64,000 nt of DNA, taken from positions 58,485-122,484 of the forward strand of contig NZ_FMCQ01000003.1 of NCBI RefSeq assembly GCF_900091605.1, written 5' to 3'. This stretch comes from Micromonospora tulbaghiae (GTDB lineage Bacteria > Actinomycetota > Actinomycetes > Mycobacteriales > Micromonosporaceae). The notes beneath the pieces were generated by a model. The model was not told where the DNA came from, ran no database searches, and saw only the letters and a list, made by a program, of their open reading frames with translations. Below are positions 33,771 to 42,768 of the stretch, in pieces (position 1 is the first letter of the stretch; every line of letters begins with the position of its first letter). A program made the position numbers and the translations under genes.

Positions 33771-34210
33771 GGCCGGTGGAGGGCTTGACGCTGCCCAAGT
33801 TCTTCAACTACTACGACTCTCCCGTGAAGTTGGTCGCGACCGCCGACGGGGGCGTGGCCGGCTGGAGGCTGTCCAAGGACACGGGGGGCTGGCGTGAGGC
33901 CAACAACCTCATCGACAAGGTGCTGTTCGGGGGCGGCGACGAGATCTATGAGGTCTCTCCGGAAGAGTTCGTCCAACTCACCGAGCTTGAGAGAAGCCTC
34001 TACCTCCAGGGCGACGGCCCGATCTTCGCTCTCTACGAAACCGTCCGGGCGATCGAGGACACGCTCCAGGAGGAACGCCGGTATCCGACGCCGCAGGAGC
34101 AGGCGCTGATCCGGGGAGTCCGGCGGCGGACCTTCGTGATGTTCGAGGAGCAGCTCCAACAGGCCGGCGATCCCGCCGCCGACCCCACCATCGCCTCCGC
34201 CACGTCCTGA
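33767..34210 (+). CDS. Candidate immunity protein for the RelA/SpoT toxin
   Basis: A 147-residue acidic cytosolic protein starting at GTG 33767, which overlaps the toxin stop. I recognise no domain. The order toxin then immediately overlapping small gene is the standard position of a cognate immunity gene. Base composition from about 33100 to 34200 is lower in GC than the flanks, with A-rich codons (AAA, GAA, ATC) in the toxin tip and partly here. Tip and immunity gene may therefore have been acquired together. The function is inferred from position only. Confidence 0.6.
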   Translation: MRPVEGLTLPKFFNYYDSPVKLVATADGGVAGWRLSKDTGGWREANNLIDKVLFGGGDEIYEVSPEEFVQLTELERSLYLQGDGPIFALYETVRAIEDTLQEERRYPTPQEQALIRGVRRRTFVMFEEQLQQAGDPAADPTIASATS

Positions 34211-34251
34211 CAGCGGCCGGGAACGTCATGCCCTCCACGGAAGGCCCACCC

Positions 34252-34947
34252 GTGCCCTATGTGCCACCCGCCGACGTGGCCGAGGCGAGACGCGTACAGG
34301 AGGAGTTGCGGTCCCGGGTGGACCTGACCGGGCCCGGTCCCGCCGCGCCCGCGACGGTGGCCGGGCTGGACGTGGCGTATGCGCCCGACGGCGACCTGCT
34401 CGCCGCCGCCGTCACGGTCCTCGATTCAGCCACCCTCGACGTGGTGGACGAGGCGGTGTGCGTGGGGCGGCCCGCCTTCCCGTACGTGCCGGGGCTGTTC
34501 GCGTTCCGCGAGATGCCGGCGTTGCTCGCCGCGCTGGACCGGCTCACCACCCGTCCCGAGCTGCTGGTCTGTGACGGGCACGGGCTGGCGCACCCGCGCC
34601 GGTTCGGGCTGGCCTGTCACCTGGGTCTGGTGACCGGGCTGCCCACGATAGGGGTGGGCAAGACGCCGCTCGTCGGCTCGTGGACGGGTCCCGGCCCCGA
34701 GCGTGGTGACAGCGCCGACCTGTGCGACGGCGGCGAGGTGGTCGGGCGGGTGCTGCGGACTCAGGGTGGTGTGCGGCCGGTCTTCGTGAGCGTCGGGCAC
34801 CGGGTGGGGTTGGACAACGCGGTGGACCGGGTACTGGCACTGACGCCCCGGTACCGGCTGCCGGAGACCACCCGTACGGCCGACCGGCTGTGCAGGCGGG
34901 CGCTCACCGAAGCAGGCGCATCGGGCGGTGACCTGGGCGGGCGGTGA
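34252..34947 (+). CDS. nfi: Endonuclease V
   Basis: A 231-residue DNA repair nuclease cleaving next to deoxyinosine. The catalytic Asp motif VAGLDVAYAPDGDLL, the substrate wedge PYVPGLFAFREMPALL and the second metal-site segment VCDGHGLAHPRRFGLACHLG are all present, as is IGVGKTPLVG. GTG 34252 has GGAAGG 7 bases upstream and gives the usual family length; ATG 34228 is an alternative. It follows the toxin locus on the same strand but is probably unrelated to it. Confidence 0.88.
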   Translation: MPYVPPADVAEARRVQEELRSRVDLTGPGPAAPATVAGLDVAYAPDGDLLAAAVTVLDSATLDVVDEAVCVGRPAFPYVPGLFAFREMPALLAALDRLTTRPELLVCDGHGLAHPRRFGLACHLGLVTGLPTIGVGKTPLVGSWTGPGPERGDSADLCDGGEVVGRVLRTQGGVRPVFVSVGHRVGLDNAVDRVLALTPRYRLPETTRTADRLCRRALTEAGASGGDLGGR

Positions 34948-35052
34948 TCGCGTGGCGCGGCACACATGTGGCGTGCTCGATGCGCGGGTGCCTGGAGGGG
35001 CCGGTAGTAACCTGACCGGCGGATCCGGTCCGGACGCAACGGTGAGGTGGAG

Positions 35053-36048
35053 ATGTCGGCAGGGCGGCACGCGGCGCGGTGGGCCATGGTCGGCGCGCTG
35101 CTGGGTGGCCTGATCGCCGTCCCGGCGTCACCGGCGTCGGCCCGCGACGACCGGGTGGGACTGCGCTCGGCGAACAGCTTCACCGCCGGTGGTCCGCCGG
35201 GCACTGTGGCGGTCGAGGTGCGCAAGCGCACTGACGGCTGCGTGCAGTTGCGTACCGCGATCGGGCTCCGGTCGGAGGGCCTGCGGGCGGACCAGGTCCG
35301 GGTGCAGGTGGCGTCCGGGGGCCGATGGGTGCCGGTGCAGGTCTCCGGGGACGGCGGCGCCGTCGCCACCGCCGCGGTCGCTCCGGTCGACCGGCCGCTG
35401 TGCAAGGGCAAGGGCGTCACCGTGCGTTACCGGGTGTCGTTCCTGGCCGGGACCGTCGGCGGGCGGCTGGAGCTGGCCGGTGAGGCGAGCGCGGCCAACG
35501 GCGACGTGCTCGGCCGGGCTGGTGGGTCGGCCCGGCTGGTGGGCGCCCCGCGGACACCGAGCCCCAGCCCGTCCCGCAAGCCCTCGCCGACGCCCAGCGC
35601 GAGCGAGACCACGCCGGCCGAGGTGGCCGACACGTCGCCGGTGGCCGCCGCCGTCGCCCCGGCCACCGCCGCGGCCGACGACTCGTCGTTCGGAGGTTCC
35701 ATGATCATGTGGTTCGGTATCGGGCTGGTGCTCGTCGGCGCCGCCCTCATCGTCCTGCTGCTGCGCCGCAACCGCGCCGACCGGACCGGCGGCGCGAACT
35801 CCGCCGACCTCCCGCCGGTCCCGCTGCCGCGCAGCACCACCACCTACCGCTCCGGCACGCCCGGACCGGCCCCCACGGTGTACGGGGCCGCGACGCCGCC
35901 CCGCCCGGCCGGCAACGTGTACGGCGCGCCCGCGTCCGTCCCGGCGTCACCGGCGCCGGCGGGCCCGGAGGCGACGAGCGCCCTGCCCCCGCCCCCGCCC
36001 CCGGCGGGCGGGGACGCGACGAGTGTCTTGCCCCGCTTGCCGGACTGA
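35053..36048 (+). CDS. Cell-surface protein with signal peptide and C-terminal membrane anchor
   Basis: A 331-residue protein. It has a Sec signal (about 1-30, WAMVGALLGGLIAVPASPASA) and an extracellular beta-rich domain of about 140 residues with two cysteines (DGCVQLR and PLCKGKG). A Ser/Pro-rich spacer follows (PSPSRKPSPTPSASETTP), then one membrane helix (MWFGIGLVLVGAALIVLLL) with an RRNR stop. A long Pro/Ala-rich cytoplasmic tail completes it. I do not recognise a family. ATG 35053 has GAGG 5 bases upstream. It sits between endonuclease V and Trm112. Confidence 0.72.
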   Translation: MSAGRHAARWAMVGALLGGLIAVPASPASARDDRVGLRSANSFTAGGPPGTVAVEVRKRTDGCVQLRTAIGLRSEGLRADQVRVQVASGGRWVPVQVSGDGGAVATAAVAPVDRPLCKGKGVTVRYRVSFLAGTVGGRLELAGEASAANGDVLGRAGGSARLVGAPRTPSPSPSRKPSPTPSASETTPAEVADTSPVAAAVAPATAAADDSSFGGSMIMWFGIGLVLVGAALIVLLLRRNRADRTGGANSADLPPVPLPRSTTTYRSGTPGPAPTVYGAATPPRPAGNVYGAPASVPASPAPAGPEATSALPPPPPPAGGDATSVLPRLPD

Positions 36049-36090
36049 GCCGGAACCCGACCGGCTCCCGGGGTTAACGTGACGTTGGGT

Positions 36091-36105
36091 GGTCACGTCG
36101 TGACC
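36091..36105. promoter_or_regulatory. Perfect palindrome GGTCACGTCGTGACC
   Basis: A 7+1+7 perfect dyad in the 199-base gap before the Trm112 gene, about 80 bases upstream of the TAAGAT box. It is a candidate repressor or activator site. Confidence 0.45.
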
Positions 36106-36182
36106 CGATAGCCGCCACCTGCCCGACCGGAGGACGGAACACCGGGGCCGAACGGGGCCCGGTGCCGGGGCCGCTCGGCCGA

Positions 36183-36188
36183 TAAGAT
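36183..36188 (+). promoter_or_regulatory. -10 box TAAGAT before Trm112 gene
   Basis: TAAGAT lies 59 bases before GTG 36248 in a gap otherwise over 70 percent GC. No convincing -35 is seen. Confidence 0.4.
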
Positions 36189-36247
36189 CGCGTGCGCCGA
36201 CCGGCACCGCCGACCGGTGAGACCGCATACGTGGAAGGAGCCGCGCC

Positions 36248-36454
36248 GTGGCCCTGGACCCGCAGTTGCTCGACATCCTCGCCTGCCCGGACACGCACCA
36301 CGCCCCGCTCGACTACGACGCGCAGGCGCAGACGCTCACCTGCACCGAGTGCGGTCGCATCTTCGAGGTCCGGGACGACGTCCCGGTGCTCCTGCTGGAC
36401 GAGGCGCGCGGTGGACCCGCCGCCGACGAGGCGCGGGGCGGGTCGTCGCGGTGA
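36248..36454 (+). CDS. Trm112 family protein
   Basis: A 68-residue zinc-ribbon-like protein. LLDILACPDTHHAPLDYD, CTECGRIFEVRDDVPVLLLDEA is the Trm112/UPF0434 signature with paired cysteines. The C-terminus is a short duplicated Glu-Ala-Arg-Gly-Gly tail. GTG 36248 follows GGAAGGAG. It overlaps the next gene and stands where actinobacterial Trm112-SIS-manA groups put it. Confidence 0.88.
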   Translation: MALDPQLLDILACPDTHHAPLDYDAQAQTLTCTECGRIFEVRDDVPVLLLDEARGGPAADEARGGSSR

Positions 36455-37647
36455 TGGAGGGTACGGCCGGGGTCAGCGGCCACCGGCACGCCGACGAGGC
36501 CCTGCTCGACGACGCGGCGCAGCTCTCCGAGCGGGATCCGGGCGGCATGCTCCGGCACACCGCGTCCGCCGGCGCCCAGGTGCGCGAGTCGGCGGCGCTG
36601 GCCGCCGAGGCGAACCTGTCGGTGCTCGCCGACGACGGACGGCCCCGCGCGGTGGTCATCGCCGGCATCGGCACCGCCGGACGTACCGGTGACGTGCTGG
36701 CCACCGTCGCCGGGCCGCGCTGCCCGGTGCCGGTCATCCCGCACCGCAGCGCCGGCGTGCCGGGCTGGGTGGGCGCGGCGGACGTCGTCATCGCGGTGAG
36801 CGCGTCCGGTCGCAGCCCGGAGGCGCTGGGTGCGGCCGAGGCGGCGCACCGGCGCGGCGCCCGGCTCGTCGCGGTCGGCGCGCCCGACTCGCAGCTCCAG
36901 TCGGTGGCGGAGCGTGCGCGTGCGCCGTTCATCCCGGTGCCCCGGCGTGCGCCGGCCCGGGCCAGCCTCTGGGCGCTCACCGTGCCGGTTCTGCTGGCCG
37001 CCCGTACCCTCGGGCTCGTGAAGGTCAACGAGGCGGATCTGGCCGAGACGGCGGCCCGGCTGGACGCCGACGCCGATCGATGCCGGCCGACCGCCGAGTC
37101 CTTCGTCAACCCGGCGAAGTCGCTGGCGCTGGGCCTGTCCGGTTCGATCCCGATCGTGTGGGGTTCGTCCCCGCTGGCCACCGTGGCCGCCCGGCGGTTC
37201 GGCGACACGCTGTCCGCGAACGCGCGCTACCCGGTGGTCGCCGGTGCGCTGGGCGAGGCGGGCCGGGGCCGCGTCGGCCTGCTCGACGGGGTGTTCGGTG
37301 GCCTGGCCGAGGGCCAGCGGGACATCTTCGCCGACCCGGGCGACGACGAGTCCGACGGCACCCGGCTGCGGCTGGTGCTGCTGCGTGACGGCGGGCTCAA
37401 CGCCGACGACGACACCGACGAGCCGCTGGCGGTGGAGGAGCGCCGCGCGGACGCGGTGCAGACGCTCGCCGAGCGGCGCGGGGTGCGCTGCGACGTGGTG
37501 ACCGCCGAGGGCGGCTCCGCGCTGGAACGGCTCGCGTCGCTGGTCGCGGTCCCCGACTTCGCCTCGATCTACCTGGCCCTGGCACATGGGCTGGACCCGA
37601 TGGCGGTACCGGCCATCACGGAGATGAAGGAGCTGGCGAACCAGTGA
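36454..37647 (+). CDS. SIS-domain sugar-phosphate isomerase (bifunctional PGI/PMI-like)
   Basis: A 397-residue protein with two SIS-type halves. VVIAGIGTAGRTGDVLATVA and VIAVSASGRSPEALGAAEAA are the first sugar-phosphate-binding loops, and PIVWGSSPLATVAARRFGDT opens the second half. It resembles actinobacterial phosphoglucose/phosphomannose isomerase-like proteins encoded beside manA. It would interconvert hexose 6-phosphates for GDP-mannose or wall glycan synthesis. ATG 36454 shares bases with the Trm112 stop; GTG 36451 is equally possible. Activity is not provable by eye. Confidence 0.8.
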   Translation: MEGTAGVSGHRHADEALLDDAAQLSERDPGGMLRHTASAGAQVRESAALAAEANLSVLADDGRPRAVVIAGIGTAGRTGDVLATVAGPRCPVPVIPHRSAGVPGWVGAADVVIAVSASGRSPEALGAAEAAHRRGARLVAVGAPDSQLQSVAERARAPFIPVPRRAPARASLWALTVPVLLAARTLGLVKVNEADLAETAARLDADADRCRPTAESFVNPAKSLALGLSGSIPIVWGSSPLATVAARRFGDTLSANARYPVVAGALGEAGRGRVGLLDGVFGGLAEGQRDIFADPGDDESDGTRLRLVLLRDGGLNADDDTDEPLAVEERRADAVQTLAERRGVRCDVVTAEGGSALERLASLVAVPDFASIYLALAHGLDPMAVPAITEMKELANQ

Positions 37648-37675
37648 CCACACGGGGCATCGAGCGAGGCGGGGA

Positions 37676-38698
37676 ATGAGCGCAAACGGGGGCACCAAGG
37701 CGATCGTCGCCGCCCTGGCGGCGAACCTCGGCATCGCCGTCACCAAGTTCATCGCGTTCGCCCTCACCGGCTCGTCGTCGATGCTTGCCGAGTCGATCCA
37801 CTCGGTGGCCGACTCGGGTAACCAAGGGCTGCTGCTGATCGGCGGCCGGCGGGCCAAGCGGCAGGCCACGCCGCAGCACCCGTTCGGGTACGGCCGGGAG
37901 CGCTACATCTACGCGTTCATCGTGGCGATCGTGCTGTTCAGCATCGGTGGCCTGTTCGCGCTCTACGAGGCCTACCACAAGGCGTCGGACCCGCACCCGA
38001 TCGAGAGCTGGCAGTGGGTGCCGGTGGCGGTGCTGGTCGCGGCGATCGTGATGGAGAGCTTCTCCTTCCGTACCGCGATCAAGGAGTCCAACCTGATCCG
38101 GGGCAACCAGACCTGGGTCCGGTTCATCCGCCGGGCCAAGGCCCCGGAGCTGCCGGTGGTGCTGCTGGAGGACTTCGGCGCCCTGGTCGGTCTGGTCTTC
38201 GCGTTGTTCGGCGTCGGCATGACGCTGATCACCGGCAACGGCATGTGGGACGCGGCGGGCACCGCGATGATCGGCGTCCTGCTCGTGGTCATCGCGATCA
38301 CGCTGGCGATCGAGACCAAGAGCCTGCTGCTCGGCGAGGGCGCCGAACAGAGTGAGCTGGCCAAGATCGAGCAGGCTGTGACGGACGGTCCCGAGGTGGA
38401 GCGGATCATCCACATGAAGACGCTCTACCTCGGCCCGGAGGAGCTGATGGTGGCGGCGAAGATCGCGGTGCCGGCCTGGGAGACGGCCCAGGACCTGGCG
38501 CGCGACATCAACGCGGTGGAGGCGCGGATCCGCCGCGATGTGCCGACCGCCCGGGTGATCTACCTGGAGCCGGACATCTACTCGCCCGCCGCCGAGCGGG
38601 CCGGCACCGGGCAGGCGGCGGACACCGCCGTCCCGGAGACCGTGACCAGTGGTGGGACGCAGGCGGCCGACGAGGTGGCCGGGCGGCCCGGGAGCTGA
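37676..38698 (+). CDS. Cation diffusion facilitator family transporter
   Basis: A 340-residue CDF/ZnT-type exporter with about six membrane helices. The first metal site is in LAESIHSVADSGNQ (HxxxD), the second in GMWDAAGTAMIGVLL (DxxxT/A). A cytosolic C-terminal domain of about 100 residues follows (ELMVAAKIAVPAW, VIYLEPDIY). It exports a divalent cation such as Zn, Mn or Co. It lies between the SIS gene and manA, which may reflect the metal need of manA; this is speculative. The last 30 residues are a low-complexity tail. Confidence 0.88.
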   Translation: MSANGGTKAIVAALAANLGIAVTKFIAFALTGSSSMLAESIHSVADSGNQGLLLIGGRRAKRQATPQHPFGYGRERYIYAFIVAIVLFSIGGLFALYEAYHKASDPHPIESWQWVPVAVLVAAIVMESFSFRTAIKESNLIRGNQTWVRFIRRAKAPELPVVLLEDFGALVGLVFALFGVGMTLITGNGMWDAAGTAMIGVLLVVIAITLAIETKSLLLGEGAEQSELAKIEQAVTDGPEVERIIHMKTLYLGPEELMVAAKIAVPAWETAQDLARDINAVEARIRRDVPTARVIYLEPDIYSPAAERAGTGQAADTAVPETVTSGGTQAADEVAGRPGS

Positions 38699-38701
38699 CC
38701 G

Positions 38702-39862
38702 ATGGAGTTGTTGCAGGGCCGGATCCGTGACTACGCCTGGGGCTCACGCACCGCGATCGCGGAGTTGCAGGGGCGGCCGGTGCCGAGCGACGGGCCGGAG
38801 GCGGAGCTGTGGCTGGGCGCCCATCCGGGCGCCCCGGCCACCGTGCAGCGGGACGGCCGGCCGGTCAGCCTCACCGAACTGCTGGTGGCCGAGCCGGACC
38901 ACTGGCTGGGTGAGCGGCTGGTCGGCCGGTTCGGCACGCGGCTGCCGTTCCTGCTGAAGGTGCTGGCGGCCGACGCGCCGCTGAGCCTCCAGGCGCATCC
39001 GGACGCCGAGCAGGCCCGCGCCGGGCACGCCGCCGACGTGGTGCGGGCCAACTACGTGGACCCGTACCACAAGCCGGAGCTGCTGGTGGCGCTCTCGGAG
39101 TTCGACGCGCTCTGCGGCTTCCGCGATCCGGGGGAGTCGGCGGAGGCGATCGCCGCGTTCGGCGTACCCGCGCTGGAGCCGGTCGTGGCGGCGTTGCGCG
39201 ACGGGCCGGCGGGGCTGCGGGAGGCTGTACGCCTGCTGTTGAGCTGGCCCCGGGCGGAGCGCGCCGGGCTGGTGGCGGCCGTGCTGGCGGGGGCGGACGC
39301 GGGTCCGGCGCCGGCGGACGCCGCGCTGGTGCGCACGCTGGCGGCCGGCTATCCGGCCGACCCGGGCGTGGTGGTGGCGCTGCTGCTGCACCATGTCCGG
39401 CTGGCGCCGGGCGAGGGCATCTGGATGCCGGCCGGGAATCTGCACGCCTACCTGCACGGCACCGGCGTGGAGATCATGGCGGCCAGCGACAACGTGCTGC
39501 GCGGCGGGTTCACCGCGAAGCGGGTCGACGTGGACGAGCTGCTGCGGGTGCTCCGGTTCGAGGTGCTGACCCAGCCGGTGCTGCGGCCGGAGCAGGTGGA
39601 ACCGGGGGTGCTGACCTGGCCGGTGCCGGTGGAGGACTTCGCGCTGCACCGGGTCGAGGTGACCGCCGGGTCGCCGGGGGTGCGGCTGACGCTGCCGGGG
39701 CCGCGGGTGGTGCTCTGCCGGACCGGGAAGCTGACCGTGGACGACGGCGTGGGCACGGTCACGCTGGACGCGGGTCAGGCGGCCGTCGGGACGGCGGCCG
39801 GTGGCCCGCTGACGGTGGGCGGGGCAGGCGAGGCGTTCGTCGCCACTTGCGGCATGCACTGA
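38702..39862 (+). CDS. manA: Mannose-6-phosphate isomerase, class I
   Basis: A 386-residue zinc isomerase. The N-terminal QGRIRDYAWGSRTAIAELQG, zinc ligands in SLQAHPD and HKPE, and the active-site strand GNLHAYLHGTGVEIMAASDN with RGGFTAKRVDVDELL are all typical. It interconverts fructose 6-phosphate and mannose 6-phosphate for GDP-mannose supply. It begins 3 bases after the CDF gene and closes the Trm112-SIS-CDF-manA operon. Confidence 0.92.
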   Translation: MELLQGRIRDYAWGSRTAIAELQGRPVPSDGPEAELWLGAHPGAPATVQRDGRPVSLTELLVAEPDHWLGERLVGRFGTRLPFLLKVLAADAPLSLQAHPDAEQARAGHAADVVRANYVDPYHKPELLVALSEFDALCGFRDPGESAEAIAAFGVPALEPVVAALRDGPAGLREAVRLLLSWPRAERAGLVAAVLAGADAGPAPADAALVRTLAAGYPADPGVVVALLLHHVRLAPGEGIWMPAGNLHAYLHGTGVEIMAASDNVLRGGFTAKRVDVDELLRVLRFEVLTQPVLRPEQVEPGVLTWPVPVEDFALHRVEVTAGSPGVRLTLPGPRVVLCRTGKLTVDDGVGTVTLDAGQAAVGTAAGGPLTVGGAGEAFVATCGMH

Positions 39863-39892
39863 TCCGCACAAGTCCGACTTTCCCGAAATGGC

Positions 39893-40150
39893 TTGACGGT
39901 CACGCTGCGTGGTGTGACCCTATGGGTACGCAGCGTTGTCGCGACGAAGGTCCGGTGACGTGCGGGGGAACCAAACCGGGGGGATGCACGGGGCGGCCGG
40001 GCCGTGAGTGGAAAGTCCGCTCACGACCGACCGCCCCGTGCGCTGTCCGCCGACCGGCCGATTGCGCGGTCGGCCAACCGGGCACGGGTCGAATGGCCCG
40101 CGAGCGTAAGGTGGAAGGCTGCGCACCACCATCGTTCGACAGGAGCTTCC
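39893..40150 (+). promoter_or_regulatory. Promoter and strongly structured leader of sahH
   Basis: TTGACG (39893-39898) is a -35 candidate, with TATGGG (39921-39926) as a weak -10. A perfect 9-base inverted repeat (ACGCTGCGT 39902-39910, ACGCAGCGT 39928-39936) flanks that box, so it may be an operator. Downstream an 11-bp stem (39986-39996 with 40031-40041) encloses a 10-bp hairpin with loop AAG (40003-40012 with 40016-40025). A further 8-bp hairpin follows (40049-40056 with 40067-40074). GGGGGAACCAAA (39964-39975) precedes the stems. This looks like a regulatory RNA. It lacks the SAH-riboswitch core I know and only loosely recalls c-di-AMP riboswitch segments. Confidence 0.5.
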
Positions 40151-41650
<1,500 letters not shown>

Positions 41651-41665
41651 GTTCCACGCTCGGAG

Positions 41666-41709
41666 AAGGGACCGGGGCCGGCCGCCGCGCGGCCGTCCCG
41701 GTCCCTTTT
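41666..41709 (+). terminator. Rho-independent terminator of sahH
   Basis: AAGGGACCGGG (41666-41676) pairs perfectly with CCCGGTCCCTT (41697-41707), with an inner GGCCG-rich hairpin and a short T-run to 41709. Confidence 0.8.
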
Positions 41710-41764
41710 CGCGTACGGGGGAAGGCCGTCGGATGTCGAACCGGGTGACGTTACCCGGATCAGC

Positions 41765-41806
41765 TTGACGTTTGCTGTGAACAGGAGCAAGGTATGCCTG
41801 CCCTAA
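41765..41806 (+). promoter_or_regulatory. efeUOB promoter with IdeR/DtxR-type iron box
   Basis: TTGACG (41765-41770) and CAAGGT (41788-41793), 17 bases apart, form a promoter. CAAGGTATGCCTGCCCTAA (41788-41806) matches the DtxR/IdeR consensus TWAGGTWAGSCTWACCTWA at about 15 of 19 positions and covers the -10. Iron-loaded IdeR would block transcription. Confidence 0.65.
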
Positions 41807-41827
41807 CTTAGCGACGACGGAGTGCTG

Positions 41828-42739
41828 ATGTTCGCCACGTACCTGATCGGCCTGCGCGAGGGTCTGGAAGCGACGCTCGTGGTCAGCATCCTCGTCGCCT
41901 TCCTGGTCAAGTCGCAGCGCCGGGACCGGCTGCCGCAGGTGTGGGCCGGCGTCGGCCTGGCCGTGGCGCTCTCCGTCGGCTTCGGCTCGCTGATCCAGTA
42001 CACCTCCACCTCGCTGCTGCGCACCTCCGAGTCGCGCGAGCTGTTCGAGGCGGTCACCTCGGTCGCCGCAGTGGTCTTCGTGACCTGGATGATCTTCTGG
42101 ATGCGCCGGGCCGCCCGCACCATCGCCGGTGAGCTGCGCGGCAAGCTCACCGACGCGCTCGCTGTCGGCTCCCTGGCCGTCGCCGGGATGGCGTTCCTCG
42201 CCGTGATCCGCGAGGGCCTGGAGACGGCGTTGATCTTCTACGCCGCCGCCGAGAGCGCGGCCGGTGGCACCGGGCCCGGCTCGCTGCTCGCCCTGGCCGG
42301 GGGCATCGCCACCGCCGTCGTGATCGGATTCCTGCTCTACCGCAGCGCCGTGCGGATCAACCTGAGCCGGTTCTTCACCTGGACCGGCGCGCTGCTCATC
42401 CTGGTCGCCGCCGGCATCCTCAAGTACGGCGTGCACGACTTCCAGGAGGCGGGCGTGCTGCCCGGCCTGAACGACCTCGCCTTCGACATCTCCACCACGC
42501 TCGACCCGGGTTCCTGGTACGGCGCGCTGCTCGCCGGCATGTTCAACGTCACCGCCGCGCCGACAGTGCTGGAGCTGGTCGCCTGGGTCGCGTACGCGGT
42601 GCCGGTGCTCGTCCTCTTCCTGCGCAAGCCGGCCCAGCCCGCCCGGCCCGTGCAGCCCGCCCAGCCGGCCCAGCCGGACACGGCGGTCCCCGCCGCCGCG
42701 CCGGCCGACGTAGCCGCCGTTCCGTCCCCCCGCTCCTGA
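41828..42739 (+). CDS. efeU: Iron permease of the FTR1/EfeU family
   Basis: A 303-residue membrane permease with about seven helices and the two iron-permeation motifs REGLE (IGLREGLEATL near residue 10, and VIREGLETALIFY near 125). ATG 41828 starts the conserved MFATYLIGLREG; a GTG two codons upstream is less likely. The C-terminal tail is a Pro-Ala-Gln run. It imports ferric iron with EfeO and EfeB and is the first gene of the operon. Confidence 0.93.
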   Translation: MFATYLIGLREGLEATLVVSILVAFLVKSQRRDRLPQVWAGVGLAVALSVGFGSLIQYTSTSLLRTSESRELFEAVTSVAAVVFVTWMIFWMRRAARTIAGELRGKLTDALAVGSLAVAGMAFLAVIREGLETALIFYAAAESAAGGTGPGSLLALAGGIATAVVIGFLLYRSAVRINLSRFFTWTGALLILVAAGILKYGVHDFQEAGVLPGLNDLAFDISTTLDPGSWYGALLAGMFNVTAAPTVLELVAWVAYAVPVLVLFLRKPAQPARPVQPAQPAQPDTAVPAAAPADVAAVPSPRS

Positions 42740-42768
42740 CCCGCCCGCTTCCGAGGAGACCCCGCACG

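Noticed and set aside
34228..34251. ATG 34228 as endonuclease V start
   Set aside because: The site GGAAGG precedes GTG 34252 at better spacing; the ATG remains possible.
39893..40150. SAH riboswitch upstream of sahH
   Set aside because: The conserved GAGGAGCGYUGC-type core that I would expect is not present, so I report only an unassigned structured leader.
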